Assembly: GCA_030431975.1 (NCBI GenBank)
Contig: JAUIHP010000006.1
Location: 62,001 to 126,000, forward strand
Reading direction: 5' to 3'
Length of the DNA: 64,000 nucleotides
Source: a bacterium
GTDB lineage: Bacteria > Eisenbacteria > RBG-16-71-46 > CAIMUX01
Shown one piece after another: positions 17,448 to 27,400 of this stretch. The notes under the pieces are model-generated. The model did not search any database, was not told the origin of the DNA, and was given only the letters and a program-made list of their open reading frames with translations. Made by a program: the position numbers and the translations under genes. Position 1 is the stretch's first letter; every line of letters starts with the position of its first letter.

Positions 17448-17502
17448 GGACTGGTGTGGACTGGATTGGACTGAACTGGACTGGACTGGACTGGATTAGA
17501 CT
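17448..17502. repeat. GGACT pentanucleotide tandem repeat
   Basis: Eleven consecutive 5-bp units, six exact GGACT and the rest one- or two-base variants (GGATT, GAACT, GGTGT, AGACT). It lies in the short space between the TIR-SpoVG promoter and the end of the NHL-repeat gene. A unit of five bases is not a codon multiple, and the tract is intergenic. Confidence 0.9.
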
Positions 17503-17530
17503 GAAGCCCTTTCGCAATCCGACTCATGGA

Positions 17531-18730
17531 TCAGCGCAACTTGACGAGCGTCCCCGAGGTACGAAGCCCATTCACCGTCAGCGCCGAAAAGTACGTCCCT
17601 CTGGGCATTGCCTGGCCTTGCTCATCCGATCCATCCCACTCCACTTCATGCGTCCCCGCACCTTGCGTCGTTGCGCCAAGAGACCGAACGACCTGCCCGG
17701 TCGCACTGTAGATCGTGAGTTCGACACGACTCTCAGCGGGCAGTTGATAGCGAATCCGCGTTGATCCGGGGAAGGGATTCGGCAGGGCCTGCAAACCAAA
17801 TCTCGGCCGTGTGCCTTCGACGACTTCGGAATCTTCGGCGCTGGCAGGCGCGTCCGGTGAGATGGTTCGAAAGGCGACGTTCTGAGTGTCACCCAGGTAG
17901 AGAACATCTCCGTCCTCCGTCGACTGTATCGCCAGTCCGAGGGGAGTATCGAACTGGGCAGTCTCCGCGGGCCCGTCGAGGTACCCCGGGACGCCGGTGC
18001 CCGCAAGGACCGTTGGAGCGCAGCCCGTATCCGGACAGAGAGAGTAGATTCGGTGGTCGCGAATTCCGGTGAGGTAGAGCTGTCCGTCTCCCCAACGAAT
18101 GAAGCCATACCCAGGAGATCCACCGCTGGCAAAGACGGAAGAGACGCCATCCGGGGTGACCCGGTAGATCGCCCCCTGCCGGTAGGCCGTGACGAAGACA
18201 TTGTCCTCGTCATCGATGGCGATGGCGCTGCCCTGCACAAGTCCCGTCACGAAGGCAAAGACCTCTGACACCCCGGCCGGACTCACCCGGTGAACGATCG
18301 GGGTATTGAAGTTCTGGATGTAAAGGTTCCCGGCCGAGTCGAAGTCCAGCCCGATGGGGCCGGCAAGGCCGGATGCGAACACACTTGCCGTACCGCCCGG
18401 GGTAACTCTGAGCACCGTGTTGCTGTTGTACTCGGCAACGTAAATGAATCCGTCCGGTCCAAGTACAACACCGGCAGCCCCCCGAACTCCACTCAGCCAC
18501 ACGCTGAGGTCACCATCCGGTGTGATCTTGTAGACGAACCCAGTACCTGGAAACGAATACTTGGTCGCCAGGAGGTTTCCGTCCGCGTCGAAAGCCAATC
18601 CATCGAACGCGTCGAGTCCGGTGAAGAAGGTCCCCACTTCCTGCGCTCGTGCGGCATCCGAGACCAAGAAAAGACTGAAGAAGATCACGACCGCGCTGCG
18701 GACACTCTGAGAAACGGAAGCAATTGGCAA
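17531..18730 (-). CDS. secreted NHL/SMP-30-type propeller protein with FlgD-like tail
   Basis: A 399-residue exported protein. Signal peptide VVIFFSLFLVSDAARAQE (about 14-31), then a six-bladed propeller of NHL/SMP-30 type (repeated VxPDG, GLDFDSAGNLYIQN, IAIDDEDNVFVT) to about residue 300. The FlgD-like C-terminal domain carries LTIYSATGQVVRSL and MPRGTYFSALTV...LVKLR. It starts at TTG with GGAGG 7 nt upstream; no better start retains the signal peptide. Ligand or enzyme activity is unknown. Confidence 0.8.
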   Translation of the reverse strand: MPIASVSQSVRSAVVIFFSLFLVSDAARAQEVGTFFTGLDAFDGLAFDADGNLLATKYSFPGTGFVYKITPDGDLSVWLSGVRGAAGVVLGPDGFIYVAEYNSNTVLRVTPGGTASVFASGLAGPIGLDFDSAGNLYIQNFNTPIVHRVSPAGVSEVFAFVTGLVQGSAIAIDDEDNVFVTAYRQGAIYRVTPDGVSSVFASGGSPGYGFIRWGDGQLYLTGIRDHRIYSLCPDTGCAPTVLAGTGVPGYLDGPAETAQFDTPLGLAIQSTEDGDVLYLGDTQNVAFRTISPDAPASAEDSEVVEGTRPRFGLQALPNPFPGSTRIRYQLPAESRVELTIYSATGQVVRSLGATTQGAGTHEVEWDGSDEQGQAMPRGTYFSALTVNGLRTSGTLVKLR

Positions 18731-18965
18731 GGTGAGTCCTCCAAGTGGGCGCGACCGAACCCTTGTCTCGGGCGCGAGTCGAGCCTCTGCCAGGCCGTCG
18801 GGTTGTTTCGTGTCGTCGATGGATCTGAGTCTGGTACGAAGGGAGTATCGGATGCGTGCAGGATCGTGCGAACTTGCCCAATTTTGAATGGCGGGCCGCC
18901 TATTCCCGAAGGTCTGCTTCGGCAGCGAATCTGGTCGCAGTGCCGACCTTCAGGAAGGTCCCGGG

Positions 18966-19916
18966 CTAGCGGAAAGCGTCTGGCAGGCCGGGCGGAATAG
19001 GGCTGAAACGAACCAGTTTGCGAAGCTTGGAAGGACTTGGGTCCTTGAAGAGCCGCCGGGCATCTGCGGGGGATAGTCCGAAGCGAGACGAGAACGTGCG
19101 ACTCAGGTGCGAGCGATTCGAGAACCCTGCATCGAGTGCAGCCTCGGAAAGATCCTTGCCCTCGATACAAATCGCGTCGTACGCCGCCCGAACGCGAAGG
19201 TCCGTAAGATGCGCGTGGATGGTCATCCCCGTCTGCCGACGAAAGACGCGGGTGAAGTGGAACGGTGAGAGCATGGCGGCACGTCCGATCTGTTCCAACG
19301 AAAGTGGCTCGTGAAGCCGTGACGCCATGAACTCCAAGGCTCGCTGCACGGCGTCCTCGTGCGCCTTGCGAGTCGACGACCGCCGAACGGATGAACGACG
19401 GGTCGTCGAGTTCGCGTAGGCCGCCTGAAGGGACTCCTGAACGATGGAGAGAGCCGTCTCTTCCACGAAGACCCTGTCGACGTTCGAGGCCGGCGTCGAC
19501 TCGAGATAGGCAAACAGAGTTCGTTGGCGCTGAAGGGCCGAAGCAGGAAGACGTCCCTGCGGATAGCGGAACGGGGTTCCCATCTTCTCGGCTTGCACCG
19601 GATCGACGGGAGCAAGCAGGTCCTGCCAAACCGTGGGCGGCAGGGCGAACCAATCGGTGAGCACGCCGCGCGGGTGGACCTGCTTCCGATAGAATCGGGT
19701 CTCTGCATTGTTGAAGTTGGCGGAGGTCGAGTCTCGAAGAACGGGACCATGGCCATCGACGACGTTGATGACCGGCAGATGTGGAAACGCGATCTCCGGA
19801 GCAGACTGGGTAGTGCCAGGGTTCACCCATTCCCGGCTACCCGGAGGCAGACGAACCTGCGATGCCTTCAGCACCGGGCTGTCGAACAGGGTACGGATCT
19901 GGATCGCTGGCTGCAC
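18966..19916 (-). CDS. AraC-family transcriptional regulator
   Basis: A 316-residue regulator. The C-terminal 105 residues hold the two helix-turn-helix motifs of the AraC/XylS family (LSLEQIGRAAMLSPFHFTRVFRRQTGMTIHAHLTDLR and LSEAALDAGFSNRSHLSRTFSSRFGLSPADAR). The N-terminal about 200 residues, with an LPPGSREWVNPG start and a Phe/Tyr-rich section, look like an effector-binding beta-barrel related to regulators that carry an AraC_binding cupin. It transcribes divergently from the BNR protein at 20242 and may control it. Effector unknown. Confidence 0.9.
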   Translation of the reverse strand: MQPAIQIRTLFDSPVLKASQVRLPPGSREWVNPGTTQSAPEIAFPHLPVINVVDGHGPVLRDSTSANFNNAETRFYRKQVHPRGVLTDWFALPPTVWQDLLAPVDPVQAEKMGTPFRYPQGRLPASALQRQRTLFAYLESTPASNVDRVFVEETALSIVQESLQAAYANSTTRRSSVRRSSTRKAHEDAVQRALEFMASRLHEPLSLEQIGRAAMLSPFHFTRVFRRQTGMTIHAHLTDLRVRAAYDAICIEGKDLSEAALDAGFSNRSHLSRTFSSRFGLSPADARRLFKDPSPSKLRKLVRFSPIPPGLPDAFR

Positions 19917-20241
19917 GGCCTGTGTTCTCCAATGATGCGGCGCCTCCTTTCATTCTACACGCGGAAAGGACTCCTTCCGCCCGGGATTCTTCCTGATTCC
20001 CGCATGACGAGTCGTGGCTGAAGACCGCCGGGAACGTCGACCGCTACGAACCGGAGGTCGCCCGTCTCGCCCAACCCCACCCGTTCGTGTTGCGCGATGC
20101 CGGTATGGTAGACTTCTCTCGTCGATTTCACTCTCCCTGGAAGCCGGTCGTGCGGACGCGAATCTCTCCAACTTCGTGGCACGACGTGCGGGAACGGCCT
20201 CTGCGGAGATTCACCGTGGTCCCAAAGAGAAGAGCCGTAAC
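19917..20241. other. divergent intergenic region, AraC regulator / BNR protein
   Basis: It holds no convincing gene. A short hairpin (GCGGAA at 19961-19966 with TTCCGC at 19975-19980) lies near the AraC gene start. No clear -35/-10 pair could be identified. The reading frame upstream of the BNR gene is open from 20014 but has no signal-peptide character and is treated as leader. Confidence 0.5.
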
Positions 20242-22767
20242 ATGAAATCTCTCCCACTCGTTTTCACCGCGTTGACCCTTCCGTTGTTGGCCTCCTCGAA
20301 CGTGGTCGGACAGTCATCCGATGCAGCCATCACCTTCTACGAGGTTCGGGAACGGTACTACCAGGGCATCGAAGGCCAGGACACCAACACCGTCAAAGGC
20401 TACAAGCAGTTCAAGCGCTGGGAATCGATGATGCTTCCCCGCGTCTACCCCACCGGACAGCTTCTCAATCCCGACATTCTCTGGACGGAGTTCCAAAGGG
20501 AGCAACAGAAGCGGGGCGCAGACTGGAACTCCAGATCGGGTGGAACCTGGAAGCACGTCGGGCCTCCGTACGTGCCCAGCAACAGTGGCGGCGCCGGACG
20601 CGTCAACAGCATCACCTTGGACCCGACCGATCCGAACATCATGTGGACTGGAACCCCGGACGGAGGTTTGTGGAAGACGACGGACGGCGGCGAGTCCTGG
20701 AGCAGCAATACCGATTGGCTCCCGAACCTGGGCGTCACCGAAGTCGCCATCAATCCGCAGAACACCGACATCATGTACATCGCAACCGGTGATGGGTTCG
20801 GGTACGCACTCAGTGGCGAGTTCTGGGGCGGCACCTACAGTAACGGCGTCATGAAATCCACGGACGGCGGAGACACCTGGTCCGACACGGGGCTCAATTG
20901 GAGTCTTGGCCAGTCAAACCAGATCAATGCGCTGCAGATCAATCCCGACAACCCCGACATCCTTCTTGCGGGAACGAACACCGGCGTTTGGAGATCGACC
21001 GACGCCGCCGCGAACTGGACGTTGATCCAGGCAGGAGACTTCCGCTCCGTTGAGTTGAAACCGGGAGATCCGAACACGGTCTACGCTGGCGACGGGGACA
21101 TCTGGAGATCACTCGATGGCGGGCAGTCCTTCAGTCTCGTCCAGTCGACGACCCACAGCGCATGCAACCTTGCGGTCACTCCTGCGAACCCCGACTACGT
21201 CTATGCCTACTGTTTGCAAGGCGGCCACAGCATCCGTCGTTCGACCAATTCCGGCGCGACGTTCACCAACCTTGGTGGAGTCTCCGGTTTGTCGACGTTC
21301 GGTTGGTGGACCTCGGCGTTCGGAGTCTCGCCGACAGACGAGAACGTTCTTTTTGTCGGAGGAGTCGATCTCCATCGCTCGACGAACGGCGGAAGCAGCT
21401 GGACGAAAGTGAGCGATTGGTTCGGCTGGCCCAACCCCAACTACTCCCACGCCGACCATCGTGAGATCAAGTTCCACCCGACGGAGGAGAACACCGTCTT
21501 CAACGGCAACGATGGAGGAGTCTTCAAGTCGACGAATCTCGGAACGTCCTGGACTGACCTCAGCGACGACCTCCACATCATGCAGCTCTACCGGTTCGGA
21601 AACTCAGTTTCCAATTCGGACATTCTCTACGCCGGATCACAGGACAACGGCGTCAACCGCAAGGTCGGTCTGGCCTGGACCCAGGTCTTCCTCGCTGACG
21701 GGATGGAATGCGCAGTCCATCCGAACGACCCGAACATCGTCTACTCGAGTTGGCAGAACGGCAACATGATCAAGTCCACCAACGGCGGCAACTCGTTCTT
21801 CAACGTCAATCCAGGGACGAGTTCCGATTGGATCACGACCTTCGAGCTGGATCCGTCCGATCCGAACACGATCTACTATGGCGGCGGTGAGCTCTTCCGC
21901 TCCACGAACGCCGCAGGAAGCTGGTCCCCGATCACCTCCGGTCAGTCCGGCGGTGAAAACATCACCTGGATTACCGTCGCCGAGTCCGATCCCGACGTCA
22001 TCTACTGGTCACATGGTTCCAAGGTTTACGGAGGCTCGGTCGGCATCTTCAACACAACCAACGGCGGCTCGAGCTGGAACGACATCACCGGCAGCCTCCC
22101 GGTCTCCGACGGCTGGATCACTTACATCGAGGTCGACAACACAGACCCGATGACCGCCTGGGCCACCTTCTCCGGCTACCAACCTGTCGACAAGGTGTGG
22201 GAGACGACCGACGGCGGCCAGTCCTGGTCCAGTATCGCGGGAACACTGCCCAACATTCCGATCAACACGATCGTCCATGACCGCAGTTTGAACGACGGGC
22301 TCTACATCGGGACCGACTTCGGGGTCTACTACCGCGACGACTCGATGAACGACTGGATCCCGTTCATGAACGGTCTACCCAACGTCATCGTGACCGAACT
22401 CGAGATTCAGGAGCGAAGCCAGAAGCTGAGAGCCGCAACCTACGGTCGCGGTATCTGGGAGGCCGACATCGCCGGCGTCACGTCCGTGGACGACGCCTCT
22501 GTCACGTCACTGGCGTCGACCCTGATGGTGTTCCCCAACCCCAACCCGGGCGAGTTTACCCTGCAGATGAACGTCCCCGGCCAACAGGAGATCGGGATCT
22601 CCGTCGTCAATGCCGAGGGCCGGGTGGTCCACCGGGAATCGTTGGGTAGCTACAACGGGACCTACAGCAAGCCGATCCAGTTGGATGGGTTCGCGAACGG
22701 TGTCTACCAGCTGCAGGTTCAGGTCGGTGACCAGGTGCTGAACGAGAAGATCATTCTTCGGAAGTAG
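20242..22767 (+). CDS. secreted BNR/VPS10-like propeller protein with type IX secretion-type sorting domain
   Basis: An 841-residue exported protein. Signal peptide MKSLPLVFTALTLPLLASSNVVGQ, then many BNR/sialidase-like blades with the Asp-box pattern STDGGDTWSD, STNGGSSWT, TTDGGQSWS, as in VPS10-type and xyloglucanase-type propellers. Its last about 75 residues (VFPNPNPGEFTLQM...ISVVNAEGRVV...FANGVYQLQVQVGDQVLNEKIILRK) follow the type-A sorting domain of type IX secretion closely, more so than the FlgD-like tails elsewhere here. ATG 20242 directly precedes the signal peptide. Hydrolase residues were not identified. Confidence 0.85.
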   Translation: MKSLPLVFTALTLPLLASSNVVGQSSDAAITFYEVRERYYQGIEGQDTNTVKGYKQFKRWESMMLPRVYPTGQLLNPDILWTEFQREQQKRGADWNSRSGGTWKHVGPPYVPSNSGGAGRVNSITLDPTDPNIMWTGTPDGGLWKTTDGGESWSSNTDWLPNLGVTEVAINPQNTDIMYIATGDGFGYALSGEFWGGTYSNGVMKSTDGGDTWSDTGLNWSLGQSNQINALQINPDNPDILLAGTNTGVWRSTDAAANWTLIQAGDFRSVELKPGDPNTVYAGDGDIWRSLDGGQSFSLVQSTTHSACNLAVTPANPDYVYAYCLQGGHSIRRSTNSGATFTNLGGVSGLSTFGWWTSAFGVSPTDENVLFVGGVDLHRSTNGGSSWTKVSDWFGWPNPNYSHADHREIKFHPTEENTVFNGNDGGVFKSTNLGTSWTDLSDDLHIMQLYRFGNSVSNSDILYAGSQDNGVNRKVGLAWTQVFLADGMECAVHPNDPNIVYSSWQNGNMIKSTNGGNSFFNVNPGTSSDWITTFELDPSDPNTIYYGGGELFRSTNAAGSWSPITSGQSGGENITWITVAESDPDVIYWSHGSKVYGGSVGIFNTTNGGSSWNDITGSLPVSDGWITYIEVDNTDPMTAWATFSGYQPVDKVWETTDGGQSWSSIAGTLPNIPINTIVHDRSLNDGLYIGTDFGVYYRDDSMNDWIPFMNGLPNVIVTELEIQERSQKLRAATYGRGIWEADIAGVTSVDDASVTSLASTLMVFPNPNPGEFTLQMNVPGQQEIGISVVNAEGRVVHRESLGSYNGTYSKPIQLDGFANGVYQLQVQVGDQVLNEKIILRK

Positions 22768-22783
22768 ACGTTTCCACATGGCT

Positions 22784-22807
22784 GACCGGGCGACGCTGCG
22801 CCCGGTC
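22784..22807. terminator. bidirectional stem-loop between convergent genes
   Basis: GACCGGGCG-ACGCTG-CGCCCGGTC, a perfect 9-bp GC-rich stem in the 49-bp gap between two convergent genes. No T-run is present. Confidence 0.6.
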
Positions 22808-22816
22808 GCCATCCCA

Positions 22817-24271
22817 CTACCGGCCGTTGTAGTAGGGATTGCCTCCCCAGTTGCGGTACTCGCTCCACATGGTTTCCCGCGGAGAGTTGGCCTCTCCCAG
22901 ACCGCCCGGGAGGTTGTTGTAGACGTAGTGCTGAACCGACTTACCCACCGAGTTCATCACGTCCGCATCCGACTTGCCGAGCAGTTCATCGAGTTTGGTG
23001 TTGGCCGCCTTCTCCACGCTCTTCGGGAGGTTGCCTCCGCCATCGAGCAGCGGCAGAACGGGCAGCTTGGCCTTGGCCGCATCGTGCGCCATCGAGACGG
23101 CGAAGTTCACGAAGTTCTTCCGGCCGGAGGTCTTGTCCTGCTTGAGCGCATCGCGCGCACCGATGTCGACGGCAGCCATGAGACGCCCGAGGCGGGCCGA
23201 CTCATAAGCGACGTCGCGGGGGTTCTTGGCCGACCGGACCCGGCGCACCGAGTCCATGACGTGCCGCGTCGTGTTCTGCCGGAGACCTTCCTGACCCTGG
23301 AATCCCTCGCCGAGAACGACGTTACCCATGAACTTGTTCATTCGCGCCTGATCGTCCGGACTTCCCTTGGCCCAGCGCGTGATCGGGTCCCGTCCCTTAC
23401 GGTCATGGATGCTCGAGTTGAAGAACTTGGTCAACCCTTCCTTCAGGACGACGTTGTCCGGAGTACCTGAGAGGCGGGTACCGTTCTTCCACTCCACCTT
23501 GTCGACGCCGGCATCGAAGAGAGCATTGGTGGCAGGTGTGGGCGTCATGGTGGACGCCGCCTTGAGCATCGATCCGATCGCGGGAGGTCCTGTCCTCTTC
23601 AGGTATCCGTCCAGCTTTCGTTCCTTCTTCAGATCGCCGAGAAAGTCCTGCGTGGCCTTTCCGCTGCCGGAGGCCGCCGTTCCGGCCGAGTTGTTGTAGA
23701 TCAGCGCCTCCCGCTCACCCGCGGATCCCTTGACCTCTTTCCTTCGGCTCTCTGCCCTGTCTGCGAGAAGCCGTGCCGCATCAGACTGCAGGGACGGAGA
23801 CCCGCTTCGCTTGACCACCTCTCCCAATCCGACGGAGCTGGCGGCGTCCTGGTTGTCGACCAGGCGGGACAAGTCTTTCGAGTTGATCGTGTCCGGGCTG
23901 TTGGACGGCCCATTGGGCTTGTAGATTCGGGCAAGGGAGTTCGAGATATGAACGGATCGGCGATTGTTTTCGTAGTCGCTGTTGCCGATGCGGGTGACGT
24001 GCCCAAGCATCCGGGCATAGTCGGGGTCTTCGCCGCCCTTGCGGACGAGATGGGTCAGCACCTCGTCCTGTTCCTTGTGGCCGAGTCCGGCGAAGCGGTC
24101 CACCAGTGCGTCCGCGGCCTTCATTTGGCTGCCCTGGGTGGCGAGATCGGATCCGAACGCCTTGTCCCACTCGTAGAACGAGCCGTTCAGCTTGTTGTCG
24201 ACGCTTTCGAGAGCCTGGTTGGCCCTTGGCGTACTGACTGCAGCGGATGATGAAATTCCAAGCTCGCCCAT
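22817..24271 (-). CDS. hypothetical alanine/lysine-rich, cysteine-free protein
   Basis: I do not recognise this 484-residue protein. It has no signal peptide, no transmembrane helix and no cysteine. The middle (about 50-430) is mostly predicted amphipathic helices with phrases such as KAADALVDRFAGLGHKEQDEVLTHLVRKGG and IGARDALKQDKTSG. The C-terminus is Asn/Tyr/Gly-rich (WSEYRNWGGNPYYNGR). A good ribosome site (AAAGGGGG) precedes the ATG. It stands alone between a convergent gene and the ABC operon. The N-terminal SSSAAVSTPRANQA stretch looks disordered, as in secreted effectors, but nothing more can be claimed. Confidence 0.6.
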   Translation of the reverse strand: MGELGISSSAAVSTPRANQALESVDNKLNGSFYEWDKAFGSDLATQGSQMKAADALVDRFAGLGHKEQDEVLTHLVRKGGEDPDYARMLGHVTRIGNSDYENNRRSVHISNSLARIYKPNGPSNSPDTINSKDLSRLVDNQDAASSVGLGEVVKRSGSPSLQSDAARLLADRAESRRKEVKGSAGEREALIYNNSAGTAASGSGKATQDFLGDLKKERKLDGYLKRTGPPAIGSMLKAASTMTPTPATNALFDAGVDKVEWKNGTRLSGTPDNVVLKEGLTKFFNSSIHDRKGRDPITRWAKGSPDDQARMNKFMGNVVLGEGFQGQEGLRQNTTRHVMDSVRRVRSAKNPRDVAYESARLGRLMAAVDIGARDALKQDKTSGRKNFVNFAVSMAHDAAKAKLPVLPLLDGGGNLPKSVEKAANTKLDELLGKSDADVMNSVGKSVQHYVYNNLPGGLGEANSPRETMWSEYRNWGGNPYYNGR

Positions 24272-24442
24272 GCGGAGCCCCCTTTGTTTCTGCTTTGTTC
24301 GTTGGTGTTACGAACAGACTTATCCCAGGGAGGTCCGCGTTGGTTGCGTTCTGGATTGAAAATCAACGACAAAACTCATGCGCCACCGAGGCCAGGGAGC
24401 CGACATATTGCTGCTGGATAATGATTTAGCTCATTTTGGCAG

Positions 24443-27400
24443 TTAGAGTTCCCGCTGAGCCCGGCTCCTCTCCAACATCAGCAACTTCGCATCCGGATCG
24501 ACGATCAGGAGCATCGGCTCAAAATCGGACTCGAGATGGATCGTTCTCGTTTGGCCGCTGGGAATCACAATCTCCGAAGCCGTTTCCTGTGGAGGGACCT
24601 CTTCGTCTGACGCATCCTCCGAAAACGGATCACGGGAGAGAGCGGCCACTTTGACCGCAAAGTCGCCGGACCCAGCATTCTCGAGCTCGGCCGTGACCAT
24701 CCATCGTCCACCAGACTCCTCCTTCTCGACCTCGCCGAAGCGGTACTCCGGAACCAGGACCTGGTAGAACCACTGGTCGACAAACGTGTCGAATGCTTCC
24801 ACGTCGGGTGCAAACTCACGCAGGACGCGAACGAAATCCTGGAGCAACGGGTAGTCGTCGTGACCGTGATACCGGCGGACGAACTCCTGAATCCCCGCGA
24901 GGTTGGCTTCCTTCCCCATCAGATCGTGAAGCATCCAGAAGACCCAACCGCCCTTGTCATACATGACGGTCGTGTCTCCGCCCTTGGATCCATCCGTCCA
25001 AACCAAAGGACGCTCGGAATCGATCCGGCGGGAATCCCCGTAGCTGTCTTCGATCCTCTCGCAGAACTCGATCCTCTCGCGGTCTCCCTTTATCTCCTCG
25101 AAAAGCAGAATCGTCGAGAAGTGGGCCATTCCTTCGGAGAGTATGTTGCCGCCGGGCCCGTCCCCGGGAAGGATGAGGTTGCCCCACCACTGGTGCGCAG
25201 CCTCGTGCGCGGTCACGAGAAACGCGGCCTGCGTTTCCGGCGTACTCCGAGTGAGAAAGCCAATGTTCTCGGAGAAGGTGATGTTGGTGGGAAAACCCTG
25301 CGCGTACGCTGCGAGGCCCGGAAACTCGTTGAGACGCAGATCCTGCCACGGATACTCGTAGAACCACTCTGAGTAGTAGCGACGGGAGCCTTCAAGAGCT
25401 TCGCCCATCTCCTCGATGTTGTAGGCATGCTTCTGGTGATGGTAGATCTCGACACCGTCGCCTTCCCAACGGTCCCATTGGCCGGCCACGACGTTGAAGA
25501 AGTTGACCGGGACATCGGTTTCCCAAACGACCGTGCGCAGACCGTCGGTCGTCACATCCTTCCTGCGCACACCAACCCCGTGATAGTCGAGGTGGGCGGG
25601 ACCTGTGATTCGTGTTCGGACCGGATAAAGAGCACCGGCGGAAAAGAGCGGTTTCGTCGTTCCTTCCCAGTATCCGTCCTCATAGTCCTTCGGATCCGTC
25701 TGGTTGTCCCCGTCCTGCCCCCGGTCTTCTTCGAAGTAAGGCACAGGAAGAAAGCTCGTCGTGAACGAAGTGAGGACAACGCCGGAACCGGTGATGAACT
25801 CACCCATCCCTCCGCCGTTGCGGGTGAGGCCGCGAGGGTAGAAACCCTCATGGGAGAACCCAACGCTTACCGTATCGCCCGGGGCGAGAGCCGAGTCCGG
25901 CTCAAAGACGTAAAGTCGAGCTCGATGCTCAGGCTCATGTTCGTCGCCGTTCAGGGTCCAGGAAATGTTCTCGAAGTGATCCCCAACGGACATGGGAAAG
26001 CGACGAATCGACTCCAGACTATGATTGCTCAGCTTGTACACGCCCCGAACCGCGAAGTGTCCGGCCTCCGGATCGAGTTCCAGATCCACGTCGACACCCG
26101 CGAGCCGGGGAAGAATGACGTCGTCTCCGCCCCAGGTGTGAAGATTTCGACCCCAGTACTCCTTCTCCCGCTTCTCGACCGCAGGTCCCTGGGCACCGTC
26201 TCCGACCCGAATCCACAGAAAGCTACCCGCAATGATCGCGGGAATGGCGAATGGGGAGAGACGGAGGGCGGTAACGAGCAGCCGGCTGGGCCGCAAGCGA
26301 TCCAGGACGAGTGCGGAGTCATGTTCACGCCGAGGAAAGATCCGCACGGTCAAAGCGACGATGAACACCGTGACCAGGATCCAGAAGACGCGATTGAGGA
26401 GAAATCCCATGCCATTCGGCTCGAGCGCACCAAAGTCCGTCCACGTAAGCGTCCCCTGCAGATTCCAGTTCCCGACCCAGTTGACCTCGTTCCGAAAGGC
26501 TTTCCACGCGGTGAAGATCATCGTCCCGAGCCCGATGGCATAGGTCGCGTAGCGGCTCCCGGTGACGGCAACCGCCAACGTGACGTACGCCGACCAGGCG
26601 AGGAACGTCGGGAGAAGCAACGCTCCCCAGAGCAGCAGGTAGGGCGTCAGCTCTGGCGTTACCGTTCCCTGAAAGAGGATGACGAGCGTGGAACCCAGCG
26701 CAGCTACAACCACGATGACGAACCCGACGATACCGTTGGCCAGGGCTTTTCCAAGAAGAACGCCCGCCGTCCGAGCCGGTGTCGCCCAGAAAATCGGAGC
26801 CAGTCCGACCTGCTGCTCGCGGAGAACGGATTCCACCGTATAGAAAAGGAGAAGCAGACAGACCAGCACCTGAAGCATTCCGAAACTGAGAACGGCCGCC
26901 GACCCGGATGTCAGGAGAATCGGCGTGTCGAAGGCGCCGACCTCGAACTGCGAAGAGAAGATGACCTGAATGAGAATGAGCGGGACAAAGATGTAGAGCC
27001 CCGGTTGGCTGGCGAGATTGCGTGCCTCGAAACGAGAAACGTCGATGATTGTGCGCAGGAAACCCGGAATCCGTTGATTCATCCCCAACGATGCCAGCGC
27101 CGGCGACGCTCCCGGGTGAAGCAGTGACTTCGCCTTCGTTGACTCATCTGAGGGCGCCTCCGCGCCACTTCCCCGGCGCCGCAGCCGGGACCACAGACTC
27201 TGCCTCGTTGACTGGGAAGCCCGAACCGTTGCCGCAAAGTGACGATGAGCCACCGCAACGAGAAGCAGTCCTGTACCCGCCCAAAGCAAACGACTGACAA
27301 GGAAGGGTAGGTCGTAGCCAACGGGCGTTTGATTGTAGAAATCGACTCCTCGGTCCAGCTTGATCCAGGTCTCATTGATCCAACGGAATCCCGCGGGCTC

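Noticed and set aside
17448-17502. CRISPR-like array
   Set aside because: The repeat unit is 5 bp with no spacers; a microsatellite.
25427-27127. 566-codon open frame opposite the ABC permease-peptidase gene
   Set aside because: It lies entirely antisense to a gene with clear domains; composition is biased to Arg/Glu/Asp and no motif appears. It is a by-product of GC-rich codon use.
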